Assembly: GCA_016720565.1 (NCBI GenBank)
Contig: JADKKJ010000001.1
Span: forward strand, 372,001-436,000
Direction: 5' to 3'
DNA: 64,000 nucleotides
Source: Chitinophagaceae bacterium
GTDB taxonomy: Bacteria > Bacteroidota > Bacteroidia > Chitinophagales > Chitinophagaceae
Under the pieces are notes generated by a model. It was given only the letters and a program-made list of their open reading frames with translations, had not been told where the DNA came from and did no database searches. The stretch's first letter is position 1; each line of letters begins with the position of its first letter. Position numbers and translations under genes: made by a program. Shown piece by piece: positions 17,628-25,268 of this stretch.

Positions 17628-18443
17628 ATAAAATTTGTGCTTTTCAAATAAGCGATCATCCTCATAGATCTCAAAACGGAACCATCCCGCGTGGTAGAAA
17701 TTCGCCTTATCGATCTTGAATTCTTTTTCCTTCAGGTCCTTCAATTCAAATAACAGCGATTCATCCTGGTCATAGAACCGGATGCTGAATTTCTTCGGCT
17801 TATCGGAGTCTGGTAACTTGATGCAGACATATCCATCCCGGCAGGTAAATACATACAGGGAAGGGATGAATGATTCTGTTTTTTTTCTTATCGGTACGCC
17901 TGTTGGAGACTGCACGGTATCCAGTGTGCCAGGAAATCCATTCAGTTTTAATACTACGGGTTTTATCCGCATTGAATCCGGGATCAGCGGACGGCCTTCC
18001 ATATTCACCACATTATCCGGCTTTCCTTTGATGTCCAGGTTAAAATCTGATCGAAGTTTATCTCGGTTGATCGAATCCCTGGCGGAGACCCGCTGGGTAG
18101 TATCCCTGGCCGGTCTTTTTGCTTTGCTGAATAAATAATTGCCTTTATCCAGCATGATGTAAAGGCGATAGAACATATGGTCGTTGGGAGCCCGGGCATC
18201 CAGGTAGCCATTCTGTACCGTGGTAGGGTCTGCAACGGTAAGTATACTGATATAACCATTCAGACTATCGTAGGAACGCTGAATACTGATCTGTTTTACA
18301 TTGGGAAGGGTATTGACCCAACCGATGATAATGCGATTATTTCCTGCATTGATCAGGGAAAAGCGGGGAAGCGTGTCCTGCGCCATTAATGGCCCTGCCA
18401 CGAAACAAATGGTCAAAAAGATCAGCAGGATTTTTTTTAGCAT
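17610..18443 (-). CDS. Exported protein with a fibronectin III-like region
   Basis: A 277-residue protein with a signal peptide (about 1-22, MLKKILLIFL ... MAQ). Residues about 25-115 (RIIIGWVNTLPNVKQISIQRS ... FYRLYIMLDKG) look like a fibronectin type III-like beta-sandwich. The C-terminal 100 residues (FTCRDGYVCIKLPD ... FRFEIYEDDRLFEKHKFYLEKDF) are a second strand-rich unit I cannot name. A perfect -7 motif (18472-18479) lies 28 nt upstream of the ATG at 18443, which I prefer to the in-frame alternative at 18458. The two 3' ends of this gene and lipB overlap by 18 nt. Function unknown. Confidence 0.75.
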   Translation of the reverse strand: MLKKILLIFLTICFVAGPLMAQDTLPRFSLINAGNNRIIIGWVNTLPNVKQISIQRSYDSLNGYISILTVADPTTVQNGYLDARAPNDHMFYRLYIMLDKGNYLFSKAKRPARDTTQRVSARDSINRDKLRSDFNLDIKGKPDNVVNMEGRPLIPDSMRIKPVVLKLNGFPGTLDTVQSPTGVPIRKKTESFIPSLYVFTCRDGYVCIKLPDSDKPKKFSIRFYDQDESLLFELKDLKEKEFKIDKANFYHAGWFRFEIYEDDRLFEKHKFYLEKDF

Positions 18444-18471
18444 CGTGGAAAGGATCAATTAAGATGATGGA

Positions 18472-18479
18472 CAAAGATA
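18472..18479 (-). promoter_or_regulatory. -7 promoter element of the exported-protein gene
   Basis: TATCTTTG on the minus strand, an exact TAnnTTTG match, 28 nt before the ATG at 18443. Confidence 0.55.
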
Positions 18480-18498
18480 GGACAGCGGTCCTCAAGTT

Positions 18499-19386
18499 TT
18501 ACATTATTAACAGGCCGTTTTTCACTGAGTAATTACCCGTAAGCCCGCCACTGTGAATGATCAGTACACGGCTCCCGGCAGCGAATTCTCCCGCCCTGAT
18601 CTTATGGATCACGGCATAACAAAGTTTTGCCGTATACACAATATCTGTGGGGATGCTGCTGGCTTCGAATAATTCATTCATGAAATTTATCAACTCTTCA
18701 TTATAACGCGCAAATCCACCAAATCTTTTATCCGTTTCAAAATGTACTGGTCCCCTATAATCGGGCAATAGCTTACGGATATGATCTTCCAGCACCGGAT
18801 CATTTTTTACTGCGCTGAACCCGATCACCGTTTGATCTGCTGTTATTTTATTCAGCAATCCGGCCATCATCGTGCCGGTGCCCGTTGCGCAACAGAAATG
18901 TGTATAGTCCTGCTGCCTGCAATGGTCCAGGATCGTACCGGCTCCTTCCATGCCCTGAATGCCATATCCTCCCATTGGTATCAAAAGGTCATCCTCCTTT
19001 ATCATTCTCTCTGGAAATTTTTCCTGGTCAAATTCGGAGCGATCCAGGAAACATAATTCCATTCCCCAATCCTGGCATTGCTGGAGGATGGGAGTAAGGG
19101 TTTCATTTTTTTCTCCCCTTATAAAGCCCATTGACGCATATCCATATATTCTGGCGGCAGCGGCAACAGCAATGATATGGTTTGACCAGGGTCCACCAAA
19201 ACTAATGATCCTACTTTTTTTTTCAGCCTGGGCTATTTCCAGATACTTATGGAGCTTGAACCATTTATTACCCGATATAACATCGTGTACCTTATCAAGC
19301 CTGAGCACATCAACAGGCAACTCCGATTTTATAAATGACGCGGGAATCCGGTCTGTACTGATAAGGGAAAGATCAGGTAAATGCAT
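18499..19386 (-). CDS. PLP-dependent 1-aminocyclopropane-1-carboxylate deaminase / D-cysteine desulfhydrase family protein
   Basis: A tryptophan-synthase-beta-like fold-type II PLP enzyme of about 295 residues. The lysine that binds PLP is in SGNKWFKLHKYL; the cofactor phosphate loop is CCATGTGTMMAGLL, and SFGGPWSNHIIAVAAAA fits the family's substrate-binding Ser/Asn segment. Members cleave C-S bonds of D-cysteine or deaminate related amino acids; the precise substrate cannot be decided. The ATG at 19404 is also possible, but a motif close to the -7 consensus (TAAATTCG on the minus strand, 19405-19412) abuts it, favouring 19386. It diverges from the nucleotidyltransferase gene. Confidence 0.85.
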   Translation of the reverse strand: MHLPDLSLISTDRIPASFIKSELPVDVLRLDKVHDVISGNKWFKLHKYLEIAQAEKKSRIISFGGPWSNHIIAVAAAARIYGYASMGFIRGEKNETLTPILQQCQDWGMELCFLDRSEFDQEKFPERMIKEDDLLIPMGGYGIQGMEGAGTILDHCRQQDYTHFCCATGTGTMMAGLLNKITADQTVIGFSAVKNDPVLEDHIRKLLPDYRGPVHFETDKRFGGFARYNEELINFMNELFEASSIPTDIVYTAKLCYAVIHKIRAGEFAAGSRVLIIHSGGLTGNYSVKNGLLIM

Positions 19387-19415
19387 AATTCGTGGTCTGT
19401 GCATCGAATTTAGTT

Positions 19416-19423
19416 TAATTTTG
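19416..19423 (+). promoter_or_regulatory. -7 promoter element of the nucleotidyltransferase gene
   Basis: TAATTTTG, an exact TAnnTTTG match. It excludes the open-frame GTG at 19423 as the start and supports the ATG at 19438. Confidence 0.55.
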
Positions 19424-19437
19424 TGCCCAATATTTTA

Positions 19438-20340
19438 ATGATGAGTAAACCTACATTGGTAATACTGGCAGCAGGCATGGCCTCCCGCTATGGAAGTATG
19501 AAGCAGGTGGCCGGCTTTGGGCCTTCGGGTGAAACGATCATGGATTATTCCATCTATGATGCTGTGCGCGCCGGCTTTGGTAAGATCGTGTTTATTATCA
19601 GGGAGCAGTTTGAAGAAAATTTTCGTTCCATATTTGAACCTAAGCTGAAAGGTAAAGTTGAAACCGCCTATGTTTTCCAGGAGCTGGATAAATTTACCGG
19701 TGACTTCAATCTGCCAGAAGGAAGGACCAAACCCTGGGGTACGGCCCATGCGGTACTTTGCGCCCGGGATGTGGTGAAAGAACCTTTTGCTGTGATCAAT
19801 GCCGATGATTTTTACGGAAGGGATTCATTCGAGAAAGCAGCTGCCTTCCTGCATAAAGATTGCAGCGCCGATCATTATGCTATCGTTGCCTACGATCTTA
19901 CCAGTACGCTTTCCGATCATGGTACGGTGAACAGGGGCGTTTGCATCCTGGATGAAAAAGGCCACCTGGCAGGTATCGTGGAAAGGATCAATATTGGCAG
20001 GGAGGAGGGAAAGATCGTTGTGGGGGACGGGCTGGAACCCAAAGAACTATCCATTGATACAAGGGTATCCATGAATTTCTGGTGCTTTGATATTTCTTTC
20101 TTTGATTATACGCAGCAATTGTTCCATTCATTTCTGCAGGCACATGGCGAAGAACCTAAATCGGAATTCTTTATCCCAATAGTAGCAGATCAGTTCATTC
20201 GTGAAGGCCACAGTATCGAGTTACTGAAGACCATTGGCAACTGGTTTGGGGTAACCTATAAGGAAGACGCGCCTTTTGTGCAGAAAAGCATTGACAGCCT
20301 GATCTCGTCAGGTGAATATCCTGCTTCACTCTGGAAATAA
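19438..20340 (+). CDS. Sugar-phosphate nucleotidyltransferase family protein
   Basis: A 300-residue protein with the nucleotidyltransferase fold. The N-terminus has LVILAAGMASRYGSMKQ, the G-x-G-(S/T)-R-(F/Y)-G type nucleotide-binding loop with its Lys, followed by AVINADDFYGRDSFEKAAAFL, containing the Asp that binds metal. The centre has NRGVCILDEKGHLAGIVERINI and the C-terminus EFFIPIVADQFIREGHSIELLKT. Such enzymes join NTP and sugar phosphate; the sugar is not clear, and the family also has members that do not activate sugars. Start at 19438 (next ATG at 19441). Promoter motif at 19416-19423. Confidence 0.8.
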   Translation: MMSKPTLVILAAGMASRYGSMKQVAGFGPSGETIMDYSIYDAVRAGFGKIVFIIREQFEENFRSIFEPKLKGKVETAYVFQELDKFTGDFNLPEGRTKPWGTAHAVLCARDVVKEPFAVINADDFYGRDSFEKAAAFLHKDCSADHYAIVAYDLTSTLSDHGTVNRGVCILDEKGHLAGIVERINIGREEGKIVVGDGLEPKELSIDTRVSMNFWCFDISFFDYTQQLFHSFLQAHGEEPKSEFFIPIVADQFIREGHSIELLKTIGNWFGVTYKEDAPFVQKSIDSLISSGEYPASLWK

Positions 20341-20352
20341 AATGAATGAAAT

Positions 20353-20387
20353 AAAAAAGCCATCTGCAATTGCAAATGGCTTTTTTT
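20353..20387. terminator. Bidirectional intrinsic terminator
   Basis: AAAAAGCCAT-C-TGCAA pairs with TTGCA-A-ATGGCTTTTT, with A-run before and T-run after. It lies between the convergent nucleotidyltransferase and protease genes and can serve both strands. Confidence 0.85.
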
Positions 20388-20408
20388 GTTCAAAGGGATA
20401 ATATCTTA

Positions 20409-21509
20409 TTAATTCACTTTCACCATGTAAATGTAGTCCTGAACACGTTTTACCTGTTCAGTTCTGTCCATACCACTGATAGAGCTACGCGTATTTAATT
20501 TTACCTTCTGGTAACTGCTGTCTTTTTTCAGGTCTTCCAGTGCGCTGAAGATATTCTTTCCATGTATCGCGAAGGCAAAGCCAACTGTATTGGCCTGTCT
20601 TCCATTAAGGATTCCGATCACTTCACCATTCTTATTCAGGATAGGGCTTCCGCTATTACCATGGTTGGCTGCGATATCGATCTGGCAGCTCAGGGTGTCA
20701 CCATTATAACCGGTCTTGGCGCTGAGGTAACCCTGGCCATAGACGATCTCATTACGGGGATATCCCAGGGTAAAAATATTCTCGGCCAGCTGACCGGAAT
20801 TTTTACTGATGGCATAGGGGATGGAAGTATAAGGTTTGAAATTCTCATCAACGATCTTAAGGATCGCGATATCTTTTGCCCGGTCTATATATACTACCGT
20901 GGCCACATAATCACCACGGTTATTCTGTACAGCGATATTAGAGGCGCTGGCCACCACATGGGCATTGGTTACCAGGTAACCTTTTACATCGATCACAAAA
21001 CCTGTACCACCGGCTGTATAGGTATTCTGACTGCGGGTGATCGTGGTCTTTACATTTTTCAGTTCTGTCTCCGTTTTATTGGAACGGTTCTCCAGTTTGC
21101 GGATCTGGTCACTGAGTATTTCAAAATCCCCATTCTTGGGAGATTTTCCGGCAATGGACCATAAAAGTGCACTAATGGTGATCGCAGTGATACCGGCAAT
21201 AGAGGCAGCGATCGCTGTCACCCTTTTATACCGGTTCCAGATATATACAACTTTGGCTTTTCCTTTCAGTTTCATGGAGTCGATCTTTCCGGATTCGGTC
21301 AGATCAACGTGAATTTCGTTGAGGGTATGACGCAGGGATCTTCGCTCGCCAAAATGATTGAGTTGCTGGAGGAACAGGGTATGCTCCACGACGAGTTCAT
21401 CGATCTCCGAGTTGGTCTTGCGGAGATTTTCGAACTGCAGGCGCTCATCAGGCTTCATTTCTCCCCGGATGTATCTTTCAACCGCATCCAGGATCTTGTT
21501 ATCATTCAT
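20409..21509 (-). CDS. Membrane-anchored trypsin-like serine protease with anti-sigma-like N-terminus
   Basis: 366 residues. The N-terminus (about 9-65: VERYIRGEMKPDERLQFENL) resembles the sigma-binding region of Bacteroidota anti-sigma factors. One membrane helix (about 97-119) is followed by a predicted coiled coil (about 126-157). The C-terminal part is a trypsin-like S1C fold with the catalytic triad visible: His184 (TNAHVV), Asp213 (AKDIAIL) and Ser286 (GNSGSP). No PDZ domain is present. The start overlaps the sigma factor stop by 8 nt (ATGAATGA), so the two are coupled. I infer a sigma-factor-controlling membrane protein with its own periplasmic protease domain; a plain protease next to a sigma gene is the alternative. 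Confidence 0.85.
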   Translation of the reverse strand: MNDNKILDAVERYIRGEMKPDERLQFENLRKTNSEIDELVVEHTLFLQQLNHFGERRSLRHTLNEIHVDLTESGKIDSMKLKGKAKVVYIWNRYKRVTAIAASIAGITAITISALLWSIAGKSPKNGDFEILSDQIRKLENRSNKTETELKNVKTTITRSQNTYTAGGTGFVIDVKGYLVTNAHVVASASNIAVQNNRGDYVATVVYIDRAKDIAILKIVDENFKPYTSIPYAISKNSGQLAENIFTLGYPRNEIVYGQGYLSAKTGYNGDTLSCQIDIAANHGNSGSPILNKNGEVIGILNGRQANTVGFAFAIHGKNIFSALEDLKKDSSYQKVKLNTRSSISGMDRTEQVKRVQDYIYMVKVN

Positions 21510-22077
21510 CACTTTTCCCGTTTTTATAATCAGTAAAAAATATCTTTTTAAGTCTCATCAGGCATTTATATTTCTGGTTCTTGGCATTGTCGGCATTTGT
21601 ATAGCCGAATTTTGCCGCGATCACCTGCATATTCTGCTTCTGCAGGTAATAAGCCTCCAAAAGGCTTTTGCAAGGTTCGCCCAGGTTATTGATCGCCCTT
21701 TCCATCATGTCAAATTCAGCGTTCCGCTGCTCATGAGCCTCCAGGTCTTCCTCCACCTGTACCACATCGGCCATGCTGTCACCCGGACTGCTATACCGAT
21801 TCTGCTGTTGTAAACGCTTGAGCCAGAGTCGCCGGGCCACCGAGTAGACGAAAGTTTTGATCAAACAGTTGAGTTCAAACCCTCCCGCCCTGAGTTTTTC
21901 AAAAAGAACGATCATGGTCTCCTGAAATATGTCCCGGGCATCGTCCGCAGATCCGTTGTTGTTGATTATCAGGGACTGAACCATATTGAAATTGTCTGAA
22001 TAGATCTTTTCCACCGCTTTTCGGTCGCTGGCAGCAAATCCAATCAATAATTCTTTCTCGTTATTCTCAGGTTTCAA
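21502..22077 (-). CDS. RNA polymerase ECF sigma factor
   Basis: A 191-residue ECF (sigma-70 group 4) factor. Region 2 shows DNFNMVQSLIINNNGSADDARDIFQETMIVLFE, the family's core-binding and -10 recognition helices, with a small Asn-rich insertion. Region 4 shows LGEPCKSLLEAYYLQKQNMQVIAAKFGYTNADNAKNQKYKCLMRLKK, the -35-binding helix-turn-helix. The start is TTG at 22077; no usable ATG lies nearby. The gene is followed, with an 8-nt overlap, by a membrane protease with anti-sigma-like N-terminus, which is probably its regulator. No target promoters can be identified here. Confidence 0.9.
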   Translation of the reverse strand: MKPENNEKELLIGFAASDRKAVEKIYSDNFNMVQSLIINNNGSADDARDIFQETMIVLFEKLRAGGFELNCLIKTFVYSVARRLWLKRLQQQNRYSSPGDSMADVVQVEEDLEAHEQRNAEFDMMERAINNLGEPCKSLLEAYYLQKQNMQVIAAKFGYTNADNAKNQKYKCLMRLKKIFFTDYKNGKSDE

Positions 22078-22217
22078 GGTGGTGCCTTCTTTTAATACAG
22101 GATTTTAAAAATAGTAACCCGCGGCCGTCTAAAAAAAAATTTAAAGTTCCGGGTTACCTTTTTCCCGATCCGGTATTAATCCCTGAAATATTTCACAATT
22201 CTTAAAAAATCACAAAA

Positions 22218-22403
22218 ATGAAAAAAGTACTTGCAATTGCACTGATCGCTGGATCACTCGTAGCTTGTAACAACAGCGGCGAAAAAACTGAAACAAAAGA
22301 CACAACAGCTACCACAGTTGACACTACTGCTGCTCCTGCACCTGTAGTTGATACTACTGCTGCTCCTGCAATGGATACAACAGCTGCTCCTGCTGCTAAG
22401 TAA
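22218..22403 (+). CDS. Small repeat-containing lipoprotein
   Basis: A 61-residue protein: a signal peptide with lipobox (SLVAC, Cys17), then a low-complexity tail with VDTTAAPA / DTTAAPA units repeated three times. Mature region is Thr/Ala/Pro-rich and acidic, so probably disordered on the membrane surface. Similar short lipoproteins occur in many Bacteroidota, but no function is known. It stands alone, divergent from the ECF sigma operon (140 nt between), followed by a hairpin. Confidence 0.7.
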   Translation: MKKVLAIALIAGSLVACNNSGEKTETKDTTATTVDTTAAPAPVVDTTAAPAMDTTAAPAAK

Positions 22404-22426
22404 GATATTCTAGGCAAGCAATGGAT

Positions 22427-22457
22427 AGAGGCCTTCCTGTTTCAGGAGGGCCTCTTG
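22427..22457 (+). terminator. Probable terminator after the small lipoprotein gene
   Basis: AGAGGCC (22427-22433) pairs with GGCCTCT (22449-22455), with further CCTG/CAGG pairs inside. The T-tract after it is short. Confidence 0.55.
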
Positions 22458-22459
22458 AT

Positions 22460-22487
22460 TTTGACCCTGCCAAATAGCTTACCTTTG
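22460..22487 (+). promoter_or_regulatory. -33/-7 promoter of the DEAD-box helicase gene
   Basis: TTTG (22460-22463), then 16 nt, then TACCTTTG (22480-22487), which fits the Bacteroidota -33/-7 pattern; the start codon at 22526 is 38 nt further. Confidence 0.6.
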
Positions 22488-22525
22488 CCGCATCCCCCGC
22501 CAATTTTTTAATTAATACATATTAC

Positions 22526-24193
22526 GTGATAACATTTGAATCGCTTGGGATTGAGGAAGGGCTCCTCCAATCCATTACTGCATTAGGCTATACAGTACCA
22601 ACTCCCATTCAGGAAAAAGCAATTCCGGTCCTTTTACAGGGAACCAGGGATTTTATTGGCCTGGCCCAGACCGGTACCGGCAAAACAGCCGCTTTTGGAC
22701 TTCCCTTATTACAACTGATCGATAAATCAAGCAAACTACCCCAGGCCCTGATCATTTGTCCCACCCGGGAACTTTGCATGCAGATCACCCGCGACCTGCA
22801 GGGATATAAGCCTAAAAAGGATCCAATCATTGTTACCGCTGTTTACGGCGGGGCACCGATCACTACGCAGGTCCGCGAACTGAAAAGAGGCACCAATATC
22901 GTGGTTGCTACGCCGGGTCGCCTGATCGATCTTATAGAAAGAAAAGCCATCCAGCTGGAAAAGATCCATTATGTGATCCTGGATGAGGCGGATGAAATGC
23001 TGAATATGGGATTTAAGGATGATATCGAATTCATCCTGAAAAATACGCCTGAGCGTGAATCCATCTGGCTATTCAGTGCCACCATGCCGGCTGCTATCAA
23101 GCAAGTGAGCAAAAAATACATGGAGAAACCTTTCGAGATCACTATCGGAAAAGCAAACTCCGGTTCCTCCACCATCGATCACCAGTATTACAGCACACAG
23201 CACGTAAACCGGTACGAAACCCTGAAAAGGATCATCGATTTTAACCCGGGTATTTATGGAATAATATTCACAAGAACCAAGGCCGACGCGCAGGAGATCA
23301 CCGAATCACTGATCCGCGAAGGATACGATATTGAGGCGCTGCATGGCGACCTTACACAGGTGCAAAGAGACAAAGTGATGGCACGTTTCCGTGAAAAGAA
23401 TCTGCAGCTGCTTATTGCTACGGATGTGGCCGCACGTGGTATTGATGTGCAGGGTATTTCCCATGTTATCAACTATGAACTGCCTGATGATACGGAAGTG
23501 TATACCCACCGAAGCGGAAGAACAGGCCGTGCCGGTAAAAGTGGTATCTCCATTTCCATTGTTACTCCACGCGAATTGTACCGCCTTCGCCAGATAGAAA
23601 AACTGGTAAAGACCGAATTTCATAAAATGGATATCCCTTCCGGTAAAGATGTTTGCCGTAAGCAGTTCTTCCATTTTATCGATAAAATGCTGAAGGTGGA
23701 TATCAGTCACGGTGAATACGAGACCTATCTTCCGGTGCTCCGCGAAAAATTCGCAGATATCGATAAAGAAGCCATTCTTCAGAAAGTGGCGGCCCTTGAA
23801 TTTGACCGCTTCCTTAAATATTATGAGAACTCTGCCGACCTGAATTTACGCGGCGACGATCGCCGTTCACCCAGGGTCGAAGCTGGCAGGTCGGGAACCA
23901 CCCGTACAGATACTCAGGGAAGGAAATTTGGCGGCAATGCCCCCAGCGGGAATTATACCCGTGTTTTCGTTAACCTTGGAACTAAAGACGGATTTTATAA
24001 AGCTAGTTTCCTGCAGTTCATACTTGATATGAGCGAACTGAGAAAAGATGTGCTGGGCCGTATCGATATGAAGGAAATGAACAGCTGGGTGGAAGTAGAC
24101 GCGCAATCCGCCAATAAAATGATCAAATCGATAGACGGAAAGAACTTCAGGGGTCGTAAGATCCGGATGAATCCGGCCGATTCTGTGAGATAA
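22526..24193 (+). CDS. DEAD-box ATP-dependent RNA helicase
   Basis: A 555-residue DEAD-box helicase with all motifs in order: Q motif (PTPIQ, 25-29), AQTGTGKT (47-54), PTRELC, GGAP, TPGRLID, LDEADEM, SAT, then in the second lobe IIFTRTKADA, HGDLTQ, ATDVAARGID and HRSGRTGRAGKSG. The last 75 residues (RVFVNLGTKDGFYKASFLQFILD ... GKNFRGRKIRMNP) form a DbpA-like RNA-binding domain, which in its relatives binds 23S rRNA. A role in ribosome assembly or RNA decay is likely. The start is GTG at 22526 (no ATG fits). Confidence 0.93.
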   Translation: MITFESLGIEEGLLQSITALGYTVPTPIQEKAIPVLLQGTRDFIGLAQTGTGKTAAFGLPLLQLIDKSSKLPQALIICPTRELCMQITRDLQGYKPKKDPIIVTAVYGGAPITTQVRELKRGTNIVVATPGRLIDLIERKAIQLEKIHYVILDEADEMLNMGFKDDIEFILKNTPERESIWLFSATMPAAIKQVSKKYMEKPFEITIGKANSGSSTIDHQYYSTQHVNRYETLKRIIDFNPGIYGIIFTRTKADAQEITESLIREGYDIEALHGDLTQVQRDKVMARFREKNLQLLIATDVAARGIDVQGISHVINYELPDDTEVYTHRSGRTGRAGKSGISISIVTPRELYRLRQIEKLVKTEFHKMDIPSGKDVCRKQFFHFIDKMLKVDISHGEYETYLPVLREKFADIDKEAILQKVAALEFDRFLKYYENSADLNLRGDDRRSPRVEAGRSGTTRTDTQGRKFGGNAPSGNYTRVFVNLGTKDGFYKASFLQFILDMSELRKDVLGRIDMKEMNSWVEVDAQSANKMIKSIDGKNFRGRKIRMNPADSVR

Positions 24194-24206
24194 TTTGTTT
24201 TTTAAC

Positions 24207-24237
24207 TTGGAATTGACAAAGCTGCCCATTACATTTG
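24207..24237 (+). promoter_or_regulatory. -33/-7 promoter of the aromatic amino acid operon leader
   Basis: TTG (24207-24209), a 20-nt spacer, then TACATTTG (24230-24237). The motif ends 4 nt before the leader ATG, so the leader RNA would begin at, or next to, the leader peptide. Confidence 0.65.
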
Positions 24238-24241
24238 TTTT

Positions 24242-24316
24242 ATGACAAAGGCAAACATGAATTTTGGTTACTGGTCCTATTATTACTTTAGTAGTAACCG
24301 GGTTTGCATTTGTTGA
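24242..24316 (+). CDS. Putative aromatic amino acid leader peptide (24 residues)
   Basis: A short frame beginning with ATG and ending with TGA. Its centre, residues 8-16, is FGYWSYYYF: seven aromatic residues in nine (two Phe, one Trp, four Tyr). It precedes tyrA, DAHP synthase/chorismate mutase, aroB, aroA and aroC, whose products make exactly these amino acids. This is the classic makeup of a transcription attenuation leader peptide. A second in-frame ATG (24257) gives a 19-residue version. Whether it is translated is not shown by the sequence; the composition, the promoter and the hairpin after it are the evidence. Confidence 0.8.
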   Translation: MTKANMNFGYWSYYYFSSNRVCIC

Positions 24317-24345
24317 CATACTGAACAACTAAAAAATCAACATAG

Positions 24346-24380
24346 AGATCCCGGTCAGAAAAGACCGGGATCTTTTTTTT
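24346..24380 (+). terminator. Attenuator-type terminator upstream of tyrA
   Basis: AGATCCCGGTC (24346-24356) pairs perfectly with GACCGGGATCT (24363-24373), loop AGAAAA, followed by T-run to 24380. It ends 9 nt before the tyrA ATG. Within the leader peptide frame, ACCGGG (24297-24302) is complementary to CCCGGT (24350-24355), so an alternative antiterminator pairing is possible. Stalling of a ribosome on the aromatic codons (24263-24289) could select between them. Confidence 0.8.
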
Positions 24381-24389
24381 AACCATATT

Positions 24390-25241
24390 ATGCAGGAAAG
24401 AAAAAAAATAGCCATTATCGGCGTCGGACTGATCGGCGGTTCAATGGCCCTTCAGTTGCATGAGAAAAAGCTCAGTGCGGCTTTATTGGGAGTGGAGAAT
24501 AACCCTGAACATGCCGCCCAGGCCCTTGAACTGGAACTGGTAGATGAAATTGTAGACCTTGATAAAGCCATTTCACTCTCAGAAGTGATCATCATTGCCA
24601 TACCGGTGAATTGGATCAACCAGTTATTACCGGCAATTTTAGATAAGATCGATCAGCAGATCGTGCTGGACCTGGGTTCTACTAAATCTGAAATGCTGCA
24701 GGCAGTGAAACATCATCCGAAAAGAGGAAGGTATGTAGCCACCCATCCCATGTGGGGAAGGGAGTACAGCGGACCTGCCGCGGCTGTTCGTGATGGGTTT
24801 GAGAACCGGGCTGTGGTGATCTGCGATTCCGCAGACTCTGATAAAGATGCCCTGCATTGGGTAAGGAATATGTACCAGAAAATAGGAATGCATATCATTG
24901 AAATGGAAGGGAAGGCCCATGATCTCCATGCGGCGTATATCAGTCATGTATCTCACATCACTTCCTTCGCCCTGGCTAATACCGTACTGGAAAAGGAAAA
25001 AGAAGAGCAGGCTATTTTTGAAATGGCCAGTGGAGGTTTTGAAAGCACAGTTCGGCTGGCAAAAAGCCATCCGGGAATGTGGGTGCCCATTTTTCTTCAG
25101 AACCGGCATCATGTGCTGGATGTTTTAAGGGAGCATATTGTTCAGCTGCAAAAATTTGAGACCAGCCTGGAGAATAATGATGAACAGGCATTAAAAAAAC
25201 TGATCGAAGATGCCAACCGCATCCGGAGGATCATCAAATAA
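24390..25241 (+). CDS. tyrA: Prephenate dehydrogenase
   Basis: A 283-residue TyrA, which oxidises prephenate to 4-hydroxyphenylpyruvate for tyrosine. It has an N-terminal Rossmann fold (IAIIGVGLIGGSMAL, the GxGxxG NAD(P)-binding loop), then DLGSTKSEM, the THPMWGREYSGP segment (family HPMAG/HPMxG), and a helical dimerisation domain with the AYISHVSHITSFALA region that binds prephenate. No ACT or chorismate mutase domain is fused; the mutase is on the next gene. It is first in the aromatic operon, directly after the attenuator hairpin, and 27 nt before the DAHP synthase gene. Confidence 0.94.
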   Translation: MQERKKIAIIGVGLIGGSMALQLHEKKLSAALLGVENNPEHAAQALELELVDEIVDLDKAISLSEVIIIAIPVNWINQLLPAILDKIDQQIVLDLGSTKSEMLQAVKHHPKRGRYVATHPMWGREYSGPAAAVRDGFENRAVVICDSADSDKDALHWVRNMYQKIGMHIIEMEGKAHDLHAAYISHVSHITSFALANTVLEKEKEEQAIFEMASGGFESTVRLAKSHPGMWVPIFLQNRHHVLDVLREHIVQLQKFETSLENNDEQALKKLIEDANRIRRIIK

Positions 25242-25268
25242 CGATAAACTATATTTACATCTATTATT

